From assembly GCA_964017065.1 (NCBI GenBank), contig OZ024785.1:2871142-2935141 (forward strand): DNA of 64,000 nucleotides, given 5' to 3'. The number at the start of each line of letters is the position of its first letter. Position 1 is the first letter of the stretch. The position numbers and the translations under genes are program-made. Origin of the DNA: Haliclona indistincta. Its lineage: Eukaryota; Porifera; Demospongiae; Haplosclerida; Chalinidae. Below, in pieces: positions 1 to 11,600 of this stretch. The notes beneath the pieces were generated by a model. That model saw only the letters and a list, made by a program, of their open reading frames with translations, was not told the origin of the DNA and made no database searches.

Positions 1-1495
1 ACTAGAACTAGGTAGTTCCATAATGTGTATTAACTGAGAATGCTGATATGCAGCACTAGTGCTGTCAGTAGCTGGACTGTTGTCATACACTCTCACACTA
101 TACTCTCCTGCTGGTAGACCAGTAATGTTGACAGATCCTTTATCACTATCCTGCAGCAGTCTCTGCAGTGTCTTGTTGATGGTATATTGACTCTGGTCAT
201 CTTGTATCACTACAATCCCTGGTGCTATTGAATTGATGGCAAATGTACACTCCACTAGTATGGAGCTAGTGTGCTGGTCACTGGATACATCACAGTCTTG
301 AACATTATAGGAACCTGTCACAGTATGACCACATTAAACACTACACAACATCAACTATTATAGTGGTTGGCTTACTGAAGTTGACACTCTTAATATATTT
401 TTCATTTCCAATAATTACAAAGTCACTTGCATAATGACAGTTCTTTTCAACATAGATAGTGTACTGTATCAAACCAGGTTGAGTTATAGCTACCACTGAA
501 TGTGAGGTTTGATCAGCTGTGTCTGTTACTGGGTAAGTCATAGACATCAGTTCTTGATTAGGACAAACAAGAATGCCGCGCTAATATTAAAGTTATCATT
601 GCACAAGAATAAACCCGGTTGAGTAAATGCTGACTAACCTGCTCTACATTGATGGTAATAATCACAGCAGAATGAGTGATATTATAGCTGACTATCACTG
701 GCTGAGACACACTCACAAGATCATAGTACTCTATAGAGAAGAAATTGTCCTATAGCTACTTATGTAACAGTCACACACTCACCTCCTGGTGTTCTCTGTT
801 CAATAACCACACTCTCACTACGGTGCTGAGATGAGAATGCTGTCACATTAGCTGTGTAGTACTGACATAACTTGAGAAGTGGTATCGGACAATAAGAGTT
901 GGCAGTAATTTCGTCCACTATTGCTTGACCAGTTTTGTTCATCACAATCACTATATAGGAGAGACCACTGAGTACACCAGCAGTTGCTGGAGGATCCCAC
1001 AGTACAGCACTGAATGATGAAGTGAACCTTACATTGACAACTGGACCAATACCTACAAAAACAGTCTCACACTCAGTCCATGTATGATATATACCTGTTC
1101 ACAGCTCACCATGAAGAACAGTCAGGGTAGCATTGTTACTGGTCACCTCACCAGGATAGAAAGCACACTGTACAGTAGTTCCATTGTTTACTAGTGTTGC
1201 TGGTACAGTGAGAGTGGACTGTACTGTGCCTGATGATGATACCGTGTGTTCAGTGATATCACGATCAGTAATACTGATGTCAGTTGCATATAATCCATCC
1301 ACTGTCCATACTATAGTGACACCACTACCATTACAGTGGAATAGAGCATTCTCTCCAACCAGTGTACTCACTGACACTGGACCCTCTACTAACATGTATG
1401 CGAGAGAATGAGTATATAAAGAAGAGAAGTTTATACTTACTGGCAGTGACAGTACTGACGGTGAACAAAATGATCATAAAGATGTTCACTTCCAT
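1..1495 (-). CDS. Receptor gene A: Ig/FN3 surface receptor, 5' part (3' end outside window)
   Basis: Six exons read right to left: 1495-1441 (signal peptide MEVNIFMIILFTVSTVTA), 1388-1110 (Ig domain), 1052-783 (FN3-like), 730-639, 580-376, and 314 to the window edge. All junctions are GT-AG and the phases join to give 405 codons without a stop. The Ig exon has the Cys (ALFHCNGSG), the core Trp (IVWTVDG) and the second Cys (NNGTTVQC). The FN3-like exon has the Trp of LWDPPATAG and YYTANVTAF. Exons 4-5 form a third module with CPNQ; exon 6 is the conserved module with SSDQHTSS and PAGEYSVRVYDN. Stalk, membrane and tail exons lie beyond the left edge. Its start ATG and signal peptide match gene B, which points the opposite way. 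Recognition of Ig and FN3 is from motifs; the ligand is unknown. Confidence 0.85.
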
Positions 1496-1581
1496 AGTCA
1501 CATCAGCATCATAGCTATAATCATGAAAAATTAACGCTTCTATCCACTCGGTTCGGAAACTTTTCTCCGATTGATACCTAA

Positions 1582-2085
1582 TACTGCGTTCACACAGGCA
1601 TGTGAAGCAAGCCAGCCCAGGTCGGCGCGGGTAACTGGCACTGCGTTCACACAGTAGCACGCAAGCGAGTTCGCCAATTCGAGCTCGCTACACGCAATAA
1701 TGAAGGGGCGGATACTTCCTGGTAATAAAAGGATGGCTAAAATGGCGTCGAACGAAGAACTGCTCGTGCAGTTACGAGTAGGTAGGCGCTTTGTTTACTG
1801 CTTCGGAAGTACTTTTCTAAGCAGATATCATCAATAAACTAACCGCTGATTCTTGAAGGAAAAGTTTGTAAGCGGGCTGGCCCAGCTTCCGCGTTCACAC
1901 AGCCCCACGCAGCACGCTTACCCGGGTCAGACCCCATTCTGGCTCACTATTGGAAAGTGGGCTAATCAAGCTCGACTCAGCACGGCTCGGCTCGATTTGT
2001 GCCTGTTCACACAGTAATTTTGTAAACGAGTTGGTGCGCGCCAACGCGAGCTGACCCGCGATCTCGTGCCTGTGTGAACGCAGTA
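1582..2085. mobile_element. Short inverted-repeat transposon (MITE-like), about 500 bp
   Basis: A 19-bp perfect terminal inverted repeat, TACTGCGTTCACACAGGCA, occupies 1582-1600 and its reverse complement 2067-2085. The ends can be read as TA target duplications flanking CTGCGTTCACAC. The core GTTCACACAG recurs inside near 1643, 1893 and 2005. A short open stretch near 1744 begins MASNEELLVQLRV but has no supporting context. No transposase is visible, so the element is non-autonomous. It lies just upstream of gene A. Confidence 0.75.
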
Positions 2086-2269
2086 TAAAGGGTTCTCGGT
2101 TTGTAACTATCAGTGGGCGGGTTCAGTATACTGTCTGGTATCAGAGAAAGTTGGGGCTGGTGCAGGAATCGACTAGATAAAATGGCGTACCGACAGCACT
2201 AACTTGAAAAGCACACAGATCTTCGTCTGGGACTACTTTAGTAAAGAAGGCTGCTGTTTATAGGAACCT

Positions 2270-2830
2270 AAAGGTGATTGAAATCCACTGAAGACGAGCT
2301 AGTTAGTACTGCTGTCTAGCATTCTATTCTACCACGAGCGTAGTGGACCTGAACCTTTTAAACTTCTGTGTGACAATGAAAAGGCGTTGTAATGACTGGA
2401 GGAGAGATCTCAGCTATAGAACCGGCTAAATGTGATAGCTTGTTCAATTTTATTAGTTGAAGGTCCTGAGCACCTGCACATGATCTCTGAGCAGAACTGG
2501 TGAGTCTATCAATAGTCAGATTGTATTAGGAGCATTAAGAGTAGCACTGTTGTTGGTTTTCCTGTAAATGAGAGTCTGGACCACCCCTGCTAGCTATAGC
2601 TAGTACGCATTCAGCTGCTTCAATTGACAGTGAATTTTTTTCATGCTTGTCTTATTAACGCATCCAAGGCTACCTGCAAGAACAGCGCAATTGTAATCAC
2701 AACTGAAAAGAAGGTTGTCTTGTACAAAAATTACCGAGCACTTTACATACATTCTGTAGTACCGACAGGCACACACGTGCATGGCTATATAGCAGCCTCT
2801 GTTGTACAATATTTAAAATTAGGCTACTGA
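2270..2830 (+). repeat. Dispersed repeat, copy 1 (inverted partner at 16675-17060)
   Basis: The stretch about 2350-2770 is the reverse complement, with mismatches and small indels, of about 16690-17060. Shared anchors include TTGTACAAAAATTACC, GAACTGGTGAGTCTATC and CTTCTGTGTGACAATGAAAA. No protein domain is recognised; short open frames on both strands look incidental. Exact ends are not resolved. Confidence 0.6.
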
Positions 2831-2859
2831 TGCATGATAATAATATTTAATTCAGGAGG

Positions 2860-3560
2860 ATTAATGCAACGGAATGGGTAGCCAAAATTGAAGCAGCTTG
2901 TTTTCACGGAAGTATTGCAATGAAAATAGCACATTTAGGTAGTCATTATGTGACTGTTCACGAGAATTATCATTAAAAATCAATTGACATGGCCATCATG
3001 ACTTTTAATAAGACAACATTTTCAGTGGCGATCTGTACGACACGAGAAAGAACCCTCTCTGTAAATTGCTGGCTATGCAGGCCTTGTATAATGACGGTTT
3101 TGCATAATCTGTTAATGATAATTATGGCCATAATAGGCTATTTATTCACTGTTGTTTTTGTGTGTAGCCTTAGATCTAAGTGTCGTAATGTTATCAAAAT
3201 TAGTCACTTTCTCTTCTCTTTCTCTCTCTCACTCAGGCTATTAATTTGTGAAGAGGACACTAAAACACCAATTTAGAATGTTTGTCATAATGAGTTGCAT
3301 GCAACATGCTGCTTGATTTGATGGTGTTATGTCAACAGGTGCAACTGAAAAAGTGATGGTCTGGCAAGTCGTAACAAGAAGATAATAACTAACTTACTAC
3401 ATAAACTAAGTAGTTAGTAGTCCCAGTCACAAAACAAGTGTTTTGTTATAAATTATGTATTTTCGTATCACAATAGTTTTATTATAACTATGAACATACT
3501 AGAAGTACGTAACATACAATCATGGTCTAATTGTAATACAATGGTTTGTTACAATGAATC
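2860..3560 (+). repeat. Dispersed repeat related in inverted form to 13800-14260
   Basis: The right part, about 3040-3450, matches 13900-14260 in reverse complement, for example GGTGCAACTGAAAAAGTGATGG and the following GTCTGGCAAGTCGTAA. The continuation into the foldback arm at 3535 also has a counterpart at 13660-13810, so both loci probably hold one larger element. No coding function is recognised. Confidence 0.55.
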
Positions 3561-4440
3561 GTACCATCCACTGAAATAGTCCTGAGCTAATCATAATGAA
3601 TGGTTGCAAAATACTTCCAGTGACCTTACAGTCTGGTAGCAAAGTGCTGATCAAGTGTAGCTTGTCTGTTTAATAGTGCTTTTAAGAGAAATTGTCATTT
3701 CATAGTGATCTTGAGACTAAAGTGCAGCAAGTTGCATACTAATCTGGTAGACTTGATGTGCAAGAATGCTATGATAGCACTGAAATGAAGAAAATGTCAC
3801 TTCATAGTGATCTTGTGACCAAAGTGCAGTAAGTAGCATACTAATCTGGTAGACTCGATGTGCTAGAATGCTGTGAAAGCACTGAAATGAAGAAAATGTC
3901 ACTTCATAGTGATCTTGAGACTAAAGTGCAGTAAGTTGCATACTAATCTGGTAGACTTGATGTGTAAGAATGCATTGAAATAAAGAAAGGAGATTTTAGT
4001 GTCTTTACAGCATTTTCACACAACAGATCTACTGAAGTACTACACAACTTACTGCAATTTAGTACCTGCACAATCACTATGAGAGTGCATCTTTTCATAT
4101 ACAGTATTCCCACTCACTAGCTCCACTGTATTAGTATGCAACTTACTACACTTCAGTCTCAAGATCGCTATGAAGTGACATTTTCTTCATTTCAGTGCTT
4201 TCACAGCATTCTTGCACATCAAGTCTACCAGATTAGTATGCAACTTGCTGCACTTTAGTCTCAAGATCACTATGAAATGACAATTTCTCTTATAAAAGCA
4301 CTATTATACAGACAAGCTACACTTGATCAGCACTTTGCTACCAGATTGTAAGGTCACTGGAAGTATTTTGCAACCATTCACATTATGATTAGCTCAGGAC
4401 TATTTCAGTGGATGGTACGATTCATTGTAACAAACACAGC
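3535..4440. repeat. Foldback element with 102-bp internal tandem repeat
   Basis: The left arm (about 3540-3990) is the reverse complement of the right arm (about 4130-4440). Both carry TTGTTACAATGAATCGTACC or its complement at the outer end and GCAACTTGCTGCACTTTAGT or its complement further in. In the left arm CATAGTGATCTTGAGAC starts at 3701, 3803 and 3905, an exact 102-bp period of nearly three copies. As 102 is a multiple of three, a minus-strand open frame of 34-residue repeats appears, which I regard as a by-product. A partial third copy lies at 13660-13810. Confidence 0.75.
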
Positions 4441-4635
4441 GTTTTAATCGGTTGTGCGCAATAGTTTCCATTCTTGCGGAATTCTTTGTGTACAAGACAT
4501 TTCCAAGATTTGGGAAACCGTGCGTGCGCATATCTTGCGCAGCACTTGTACAGCCTGCGAGTGGTCCTGCCCAATTCTTGTTCACGGACACGTGGCATTT
4601 CCAACTCTTGCCTGCAATTGCTGGCGCACGTACGC

Positions 4636-4994
4636 CTAGTCTAGCAGCTAACCCTCCCGCCTACTGATAATTGGATGGGCGGCGGAGAGGGTCTAGCAAA
4701 CATTGCCATTCATTGATTTTTAATGAATAATAATGAAGTAAACCGCGTTACGATTAGCTGGGCGTTACGCGTTGCCTCCAACCGCGTGTATACACTGCTT
4801 CTACATGTTTAATCATAATTTATTCATAATAATAACAAAGCCACGAAGAATGAATATCATTTTCCTCCTGGGAGAAAATGATATTCATTACGAATCTGAT
4901 TGGTCAGTTGAAAACTATGAATGGCAATGTTTGCTAGACCCTCTCCGCCGTCCATCCAATTATCAGTAGGCGGGAGGGTTAGCTGCTAGACTAG
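4636..4994. mobile_element. MITE with 78-bp inverted repeats and 5-bp target duplication
   Basis: Arms at 4636-4713 and 4917-4994 begin CTAGTCTAGCAGCTAACCC and are complementary over 78 bp with one mismatch seen by eye. The element is flanked by the direct repeat TACGC (4631-4635 and 4995-4999), a five-base target-site duplication. A second small inverted repeat around AATGATATTCATT lies inside. There is no coding capacity, so it is non-autonomous. Confidence 0.85.
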
Positions 4995-5089
4995 TACGCC
5001 GCCTCTAGTTCACGCTCAAAGTGGCGGTGTACTACATGTTCCTGTCCTCTGATGCCGTACGTCTCAGAGTATGCTAGCATGATACAAAT

Positions 5090-6524
5090 GTAGAGTAAGC
5101 CACCAATATTCGGCCACCATCTATTATCGGCCACTCGTTCGTACACTTGCAAATACGCTACACAGATCAAACTTGACCTACGTATAGACACACACTTCCT
5201 CTGCCTACATTGCAAATATGCAGCTCGTAACTGCTTCTTTGTCTACTGTGGAGACGAAGAAAGTGGGTAGCCGAAAACATCGATGTTCGACAAAAGCAAT
5301 CTATTATCGGCCACCAGTCCTAGTGACCGATAGACGAATAGGGCGGGATTGCAAGTCAGTACTGCAAACACCTTTATCCATCAGCATTACAACGAGCTAC
5401 AATTGAAAAGCTCTCGTCTTTCCGTCCGGGTAATTTTCTTTTCCAAAGACCCCGGGGTCGAGCAATCTATGTTCGGCAACTCATGATATTGTTTCAGTGC
5501 AATTCATGCTCAAAGAAAACACGATTGCGATACAGAAACACGTTGGCAGAGTAGAACCATCTCCTGTCTATCACAATCACCAAAATTCAGCAACCCTGCG
5601 ATCGTCTCTTGATCGCACAAGCTGCAAACAGCCAAAAGAGTGGGCGTGGCTTCCGAGGAGCAACCCAGTGCTTGTAAAACAAAGAGTAAACCGAGCATTC
5701 CAGAAGTCAAATTTGATTCTAAGCCTCTTTGTCTGCACTCGCAAAGTAGTTTAGCGCTGATCAGTGACTGCATTAGTAATGGATAGTAATTTTATAGAGA
5801 AGTCCTCAAATCAGCAAGCACTGTCCATATCCATCACGAGTGCAGTCATTGATCAGGGCTAAACGACTTTGCGAGTGCCGACAAAGAGGCTTAGAATCAA
5901 ATTTAACTTCTGGAATGCTCGGTTTATTTTTTGTTTTACAAGCACTGGGTTACTCCTTGGAAGCCACGCCCACTATTTTGGCTGTTTGCAGCTTGTGCGA
6001 TCAAGAGACGATCGCAGGGTTATTGAATTTTGGTGATTGTGATAGACATGAGATGGCTCTACTCAGCCGACGTATTTCTGTATCGCAATCGTGTTTTCTT
6101 TGAGCATAAATTGCACTGAAACAATATCATGAGTTGCCGAACATAGATTGCTCGACCCCGGGGTCTTTGGAAAAGAAAATTACCCGGACGGCAAGACGAG
6201 AGCTTTTCAATTGTAGCTCGTTGTAATGCTGATGGATAAATGTGTTTGCAGTACTGACTTGCAATCCCGCCCTATTCGTCTATCAGTCACTAGGACTGGT
6301 GGCCGATAATAGATTGCTTTTGCCGAACATCGATGTTTTCGGCTACCCACTTTCTTCGTCTCCACAGTAGACAAAGAAGCAGTTACGAGCTTCATATTTG
6401 CAATGCAGGCAGAGGAAGTGTGTGTCTATACGTCGGTCAAGTTTGATCTGTGAAGCGTATTTGCAAGTGTACGAACGAGTGGCCGATAATAGATGGTGGC
6501 CGAATATTGGTGGCTTACTCTACT
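5090..6524. repeat. Large foldback (palindromic) element, 1.43 kb
   Basis: Two arms of about 685 bp, 5090-5774 and 5840-6524, are near-perfect reverse complements around a spacer of about 65 bp. The outer ends read GTAGAGTAAGCCACCAATAT and its complement. Internal markers such as GGCCACCAGTCCTAGTGAC and CGACCCCGGGGTC occur in both arms. Open frames of 87 codons occur once in each arm as mirror images, which marks them as products of symmetry rather than genes. I see no certain target duplication. Confidence 0.85.
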
Positions 6525-7060
6525 AGAGATCAGCGTTATCGCAGGTAGTATATAAGTAACAAAAAATTCAATAAAATAATTATTTGAAGACACAGATGTT
6601 CCACTAGCTAGAACTCCAACAACTATTTTGCTGTTCACACCTCTACATCTCCAGCAATTTCTCTGGTGGTGGGAGCTGTGGAAGGAGGTATAGTACTGCA
6701 TGGTGGTTGTGAAGTCGGTAGTACTAGCGACGCCTATCCATACCACGTACCGCATGCAAATGTTCAACTGTTAATCATTATTAAACATATTATTATTGCC
6801 ATGTCCAGTTAAATGTCACTCCACAATAATAATATATTGACTGCATATAAAACACATCAACACAGCTGCTACCATTGGTAATGTCCAGTGTGCAGAATCA
6901 CTGTTCTTTGACACATGCAGCTAGCTTAATCCACAATCTTTCAATTCGGTATGACAGACGCTATAGTAAAAAATGTAACGGATAACAATACGTACATGGT
7001 GCTTCATCAGTGCAAGACTTTTGATAGATGTTTGTTCATGACAGAGCTTACATGATGACC
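6525..7060. other. Unassigned intergenic sequence
   Basis: AT-rich unique sequence between the foldback element and a minisatellite. I see no domain, convincing exon or RNA gene. A minus-strand open frame over 6426-6767 begins outside and runs into the foldback arm, so it is not credible as a gene. Confidence 0.5.
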
Positions 7061-7347
7061 CTCGTTACCTCTGTCTACAAAGCCCACAGTACAAGCAAGA
7101 CTGGTGACTGCCGACAGAGCATGACCCTGTCTACAAAGCCCACAGTACAAGCAAGACTGGTGACTGCCGACATGCACCCCCCTGTCTACAAAGCCCACAG
7201 TACAAGTAAGACTGGTGACTGCCGACAGAGCATGACCCTGTCTACAAAGCCCACAGTACAAGTAAGACTGGTGACTGCCGACAGAGCATGACCCTGCCTA
7301 CAAAGCCCACAGTACAAGCACGACTGGTGACTGCCGACAGAGCTTAC
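7061..7347. repeat. Minisatellite, about 56-bp unit, five copies
   Basis: The core CTACAAAGCCCACAGTACAA starts at 7075, 7131, 7186, 7242 and 7298, giving a period of 55-56 bp. Each unit continues with GACTGGTGACTGCCGACAG. Copies differ by a few bases. Open frames on both strands through the array are simple translations of the repeat. Confidence 0.9.
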
Positions 7348-7916
7348 ATGATGATAAAACTACAACACTAAGTGTCTGCCATGTTGCAGTAGCTGTACCA
7401 TGCAGTATAAATGATAATTTCAGCAAAGGTTCGAGGATAATTTCAAGCAAAAACTGATATACATACAGTACGTAGACAACACAACATCGAAACATTGATT
7501 ACCGATATCTTCTTGGTCTGATTCATTGCTGCTGTCAACGAAAGTGGTACTCATCATTACCGCGAGCCTGACTAAACACTTGTGTTTAGACCACTTCTTC
7601 AGTTTGTCAATTCAGAAGTTGACGTCCTTTTGCTCACTTCTCCTTTGCAATGACCACAATAGTAGCCTCGAGAACATCTTTTAGTCGACATGGTGATGAA
7701 GTCTCAACGCGGTAAACCAGGTGAAGGTACTAGAAGATCGGCATTGTTTCTGTTGTGTGCCCTACTAAAATGTTGTGCATGTGACATGAGTGTTGCATGA
7801 ATTTATGTAGTTATAACATGCATGCCTTTGACATGCATGTTTTTGTATGCTAATTGATGAATCTTGAATAAACATGCTTGTCACATGCCTGTTTGCATGC
7901 AACATGCATGGATTTG
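7348..7916. other. Unassigned sequence with clustered ATGCATG words before the gap
   Basis: From about 7770 to 7910 the palindromic word CATGCATG and variants recur at short intervals next to the assembly gap, which may be why assembly failed here. The rest shows no recognisable gene. Confidence 0.5.
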
Positions 7917-8116
7917 NNNNNNNNNNNNNNNNNNNNNNNNNNNNNNNNNNNNNNNNNNNNNNNNNNNNNNNNNNNNNNNNNNNNNNNNNNNNNNNNNNNN
8001 NNNNNNNNNNNNNNNNNNNNNNNNNNNNNNNNNNNNNNNNNNNNNNNNNNNNNNNNNNNNNNNNNNNNNNNNNNNNNNNNNNNNNNNNNNNNNNNNNNNN
8101 NNNNNNNNNNNNNNNN
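7917..8116. other. Assembly gap (200 N)
   Basis: Exactly 200 undetermined bases, the usual size for a scaffold gap of unknown length. Anything could lie here, and open frames crossing it are meaningless. Confidence 1.
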
Positions 8117-8870
8117 GTATTCATATAACCCGGTATACCGCCACCTGCTCGCTAGCAACGTCAAACTCGCTCGGATGCATCATCGAGTGTGTCTCAATGT
8201 ATAATGCAGCTTGAAACGTTGCACAATATTCTACAACAAAGAATAATCGACATCGTACGTATACGCATTTTTCTCGCCAAAAATCTCTCCTGGCTAACCG
8301 TGCAGCAAAGGTTACCAGCTGAAATTCGACTCTTATAAACCATTTCTAGCTAGGTGCTGACGAAGAGTTTTTTGCATTTATGTTTTTGAAAAACACTTTG
8401 ACATCCAAAATCATGGCTGATTTTGCAGTAACGCCCATGTTTGTCGGTGCATAAAACAGCTATGTTCAGCGAAGGTCAACAAAACGCTTCGTCCGCACCT
8501 GCAAAATCAAGTTACTTAGCCTTGTGTAAGTTAGCCCATCTTGAACTAAATAATTATACAGGTGCAGATTCTTGGCTAGAAGCTAGGCAGACTAGAATCA
8601 GCCATGATTATCAATGAATATATTTCAACCAGGAAGCATTGCACAGATGTGGTTGCCGCCTAACGATATTCACAGTGCCTATCGTTCCATATATGGAATT
8701 CACGTGAGCTAACCTCAGCTCAGCTCCAGCTCAGCTCCATGATCCAGTTCCTGGCCCACCCAAGTACTGTAGCCGCCTTTCGCGCTGTTGTTCAAGTTGC
8801 GCAACGTTCGTATATATGAGTCTGTTTTGGATATGATATAGCTATAAATGCTGATGTGATTTTGAAGATT
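8117..8870 (+). promoter_or_regulatory. Upstream region of gene B
   Basis: There is no coding exon here. The last 35 bases before the ATG (ATAGCTATAAATGCTGATGT and following) resemble the flank of gene A read on its strand (ATAGCTATGATGCTGATGTG, about 1500-1525). The two paralogues therefore share their immediate 5' flank as well as the signal exon. A direct repeat AGCTCAGCTCC occurs near 8720-8740. No TATA box is assigned with confidence. Confidence 0.4.
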
Positions 8871-10605
8871 ATGGAAGTGAACATCTTAGCAGTGACCATC
8901 ATTTTGTTCACCGCCAGTGCTGTTACTGCCTGTACGTAAAATATACAGTGATGGACTGAAGTGTCTCTTCTTTACTCATTGTCTCATTCTCTAGCACTCA
9001 CAGAGGGTCCAGTGTCAGTGAGTACACTGGTTGGAGAGAATGCTCTGTTCCACTGTAATGGTAGTGGTGTTGCTATAGTATGGATAGTGGATGGATTGTA
9101 TTCAACTCAAGCACCTATCAAACAACGAGGAATCTTTGCTGTTTCATCATCATCATCAGGCACAGTACAGTCCACCCTCACTGTACCAGCAACACTAGTG
9201 AATAATGGAACTACTGTACAGTGTGTGCTCTATCCTGGTGAGGTGACCAGCAACACTGCTACACTGACTGTTCTCCCTGGTAAGCTGTGCTGGATACCAT
9301 GATAGTATGATACCTAGCCTAGCTAGCTAGTGTTTGCTTTGAAATAATTATTGTTATTCATGTTCTTTCTCTAGGTATTGGTCCAGTTGTCAATGTGAAG
9401 TTCGCTTCATCATTCAGTGCTGTACTGTGGGATCCTCCAGCAATTGCTGGTGTACTCAGTGGTCTCACCTATATAGTGATTGTGATGAACATGAACACTG
9501 GTCAAGTGATTGTGAACGAAACTACCACCAACACCATCTATCCACTACCAGTTCTTGAGTTGTGTCAGTACTACACAGCTAATGTGACAGCATTCTCATC
9601 TCAGCATCATAGTGAGAGTGTGGTTACTGGACAGAGAGTACCAGGAGGTGAGTGAAGATTACATGTATGATTCATTTGGCTTTATTGTCTTGTCAATTTT
9701 TAAAGATTATTTTTTTGTATCAAGTGCATCAGTGGTCAGTGTAGCAGTCTACAACACTACTCATTGTGTTGTTACTTTTACTGTTGAATTAGAACAGGTG
9801 AGCTTGCTCGTGTAATTGTCTCAAAATAATTATGATAAATAATTTAGCGAAGTCCTATTACTTGTCCTGATCAAGAGCTGATGTCTGTGACATATCCAGT
9901 GTCAGATACTTCAGATAAGACTCTTCATCCAGAGGTTGCTGTAACACAACCTGGTGTGATACAGTACATAGTCTATGTTCCAAAGGGTGATCATTGTTTA
10001 TCTGATGTGATGATTGTTGATAGAGAGGAGGTCCAGGAGGACATGAAGACTGTCAACTTCAGTAATTTACTAGTTGATGTTGTATTTAATCTGCTCAAAA
10101 TTATTCCAGGTACATTTGATGTTCAAGAGTGTGATGTATCCAGTGACCAGCACACTAGCTCCATACTAGTGGAGTGTACATTTGCCATCAATTCAACAGC
10201 ACCAGGGATTGTAGTGATACAAGATGACCAGAATCCTCAAGTTAACACCAGCAAGACACTGCAGAGACTGCTGCAGGATAGTGATAAAGGATCTGTCAAC
10301 ATTACTGGTCTACCAGCAGGAGAGTATAGTGTGAGAGTGTATGACAACAGTCCAGCTACTGACAGCACTAGTGCTGCATATCAGCATTCTCAGTTAATAA
10401 ACATTATGGAACTACCTAGTCCTTATCCTTCAAGTATTATTTCATCTATCATACTCCTCCCATCAGGTAAGTACAGCTACTTAACTAATGAGTTTAATCA
10501 TTGTTTTCATTTCAGATTCTTCTATAACCTATTCGACGCCTTCAAGTTCCTTTTTGTTCATCCACACTAGTATCTCTCCCAGTGTGGTGCTTGAGACAAC
10601 AACAG
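8871..10605 (+). CDS. Receptor gene B: Ig/FN3 surface protein lacking a visible membrane exon
   Basis: Exons 8871-8931 (signal MEVNILAVTIILFTASAVTA), 8995-9279 (Ig), 9375-9647 (FN3-like), 9706-9797, 9848-10061, 10110-10466 (conserved membrane-proximal module) and 10516-10605 (Ser/Thr-rich stalk). All junctions are GT-AG and in phase; the intron 10062-10109 is only 48 bp. Ig landmarks are LFHCNGSG, IVWIVDG and NNGTTVQC. No transmembrane or tyrosine-tail exon follows; an interspersed repeat begins about 30 bp downstream. An exon-like segment at 12692-12822, preceded by CTCTAG, joins in the right phase and ends in TAA, giving a 500-residue product with no membrane helix. B may therefore be secreted, or its 3' end may have been destroyed by insertion. 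Confidence 0.8.
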
Positions 10606-10636
10606 GTAGCTTTTATTACAGCAGATTACACATATT

Positions 10637-11600
10637 ATCATTGCCTATAGGCAATGATATGTAGGGATGACCTCGAATTAAGATGGCGGCTACTCATGTG
10701 TGAAAATGAGTTTTCGCACATATCTCTACTATTATACATCTATACTGCATTTTAACTATCTCTAAGTGACTCTGAAGTGAAAGCGCTTGTAGGACGTCTA
10801 TGAAAGTAGCCGGGACTGCTTGTTTGACGACGAAAATCAAGACAGAGAGCATTTGCAGATCATTCGCTGTTATAGCGTTTCTCGAGATTCTAGACATCTA
10901 GGATTGATCAGGCGATTGTTCTGAGCATGGAAATACCTTTGGCGAAGCTGGCAGACGTTTCTAAAGTGGTAAACTGAAATCGCCGCCCACGCGAATTGTT
11001 CATCTTCATCATCTTCTTCTTCTTCTTCTTCTTCTTCTTCTTCTTCTCCTCCTCCTCCTCCTCCTCCTCCTCTTCTTCTTCTTCTTCTTCTTCTTCTTCT
11101 TCGACAAGCATAGCGCTGTCCTGAGTGAACGAATCGCTACCAAACCTGCACCATCGTATGTGTATACATCTGGGTTAGTGCACTTACTTCTTAGATAGGC
11201 ATCAAACACTACCAGAAGCGAGTAATCCTTGAAAAACATGGTTTTTGGACCGTTTTGGACTAGCGACTTCATTAATTAACCCTCTTGTCGCTTCGTATCA
11301 TTAACTCCGCCCACATCAGTTTTGCAGCTATCTCGCTAAGTACTGTACTGCGTTTTGTCTCTGCTCTGGACGCTTCAGCGCGCAAGCCAGAGGTATGAAA
11401 ATGTGTCTAGACCAGTACTATATACCCTAAATAACACTGATATGTTCGTTAAAGCTTCAGATGGCGGGTTACAGCTGACTTACGCAGACGTGAGCAACTA
11501 AGTTGAGTGTCGGCTAGCCTGCTTACCGGCGGCAAGATTCTACGCACAGTAAGGTTCCTACACCACGCAGCGTAAGTTGTAAAGGACTAGAAGCCTCTGT
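10637..11600 (+). repeat. Interspersed repeat family R1, diverged head copy
   Basis: It opens with a perfect palindrome at 10637-10658 (ATCATTGCC and its complement), then TGTAGGGATGA and AAGATGGCGGCTAC, the signature shared with copies at 15352, 25446, 29880, 37826 and, inverted, 50195. It continues into a CTT/CTC microsatellite (about 11010-11102) and a segment also found at 38300-38410 (AAACACTA and GCAGAAGCGAGTA). The matching palindromic tail is probably 12057-12605. It sits where the 3' half of gene B would be expected. Right boundary uncertain. Confidence 0.6.
11008..11103. repeat. CTT/CTC trinucleotide microsatellite
   Basis: An uninterrupted pyrimidine tract of CTT triplets with an inner block of CTC triplets. 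It yields artefactual poly-Glu/Lys frames on the minus strand. Confidence 0.95.

Noticed and set aside
1734..1790. Possible coding start MAKMASNEELLVQLRV
   Set aside because: Lies inside a MITE, no downstream exon in phase and no similarity I recognise.
5510..6103. Pair of near-identical 87-residue proteins on opposite strands
   Set aside because: They are the two arms of a palindrome read in mirror orientation, not a gene family.
7061..7347. CRISPR-like array
   Set aside because: Direct repeats occupy the whole unit without unique spacers, and the window is eukaryotic; it is a minisatellite.
7765..8214. Open frames spanning the N run
   Set aside because: Depend on undetermined bases.
10908..11272. 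Poly-Glu/Lys/Arg frames on the minus strand
   Set aside because: Translation of the CTT/CTC microsatellite inside an interspersed repeat; no start context or exons.
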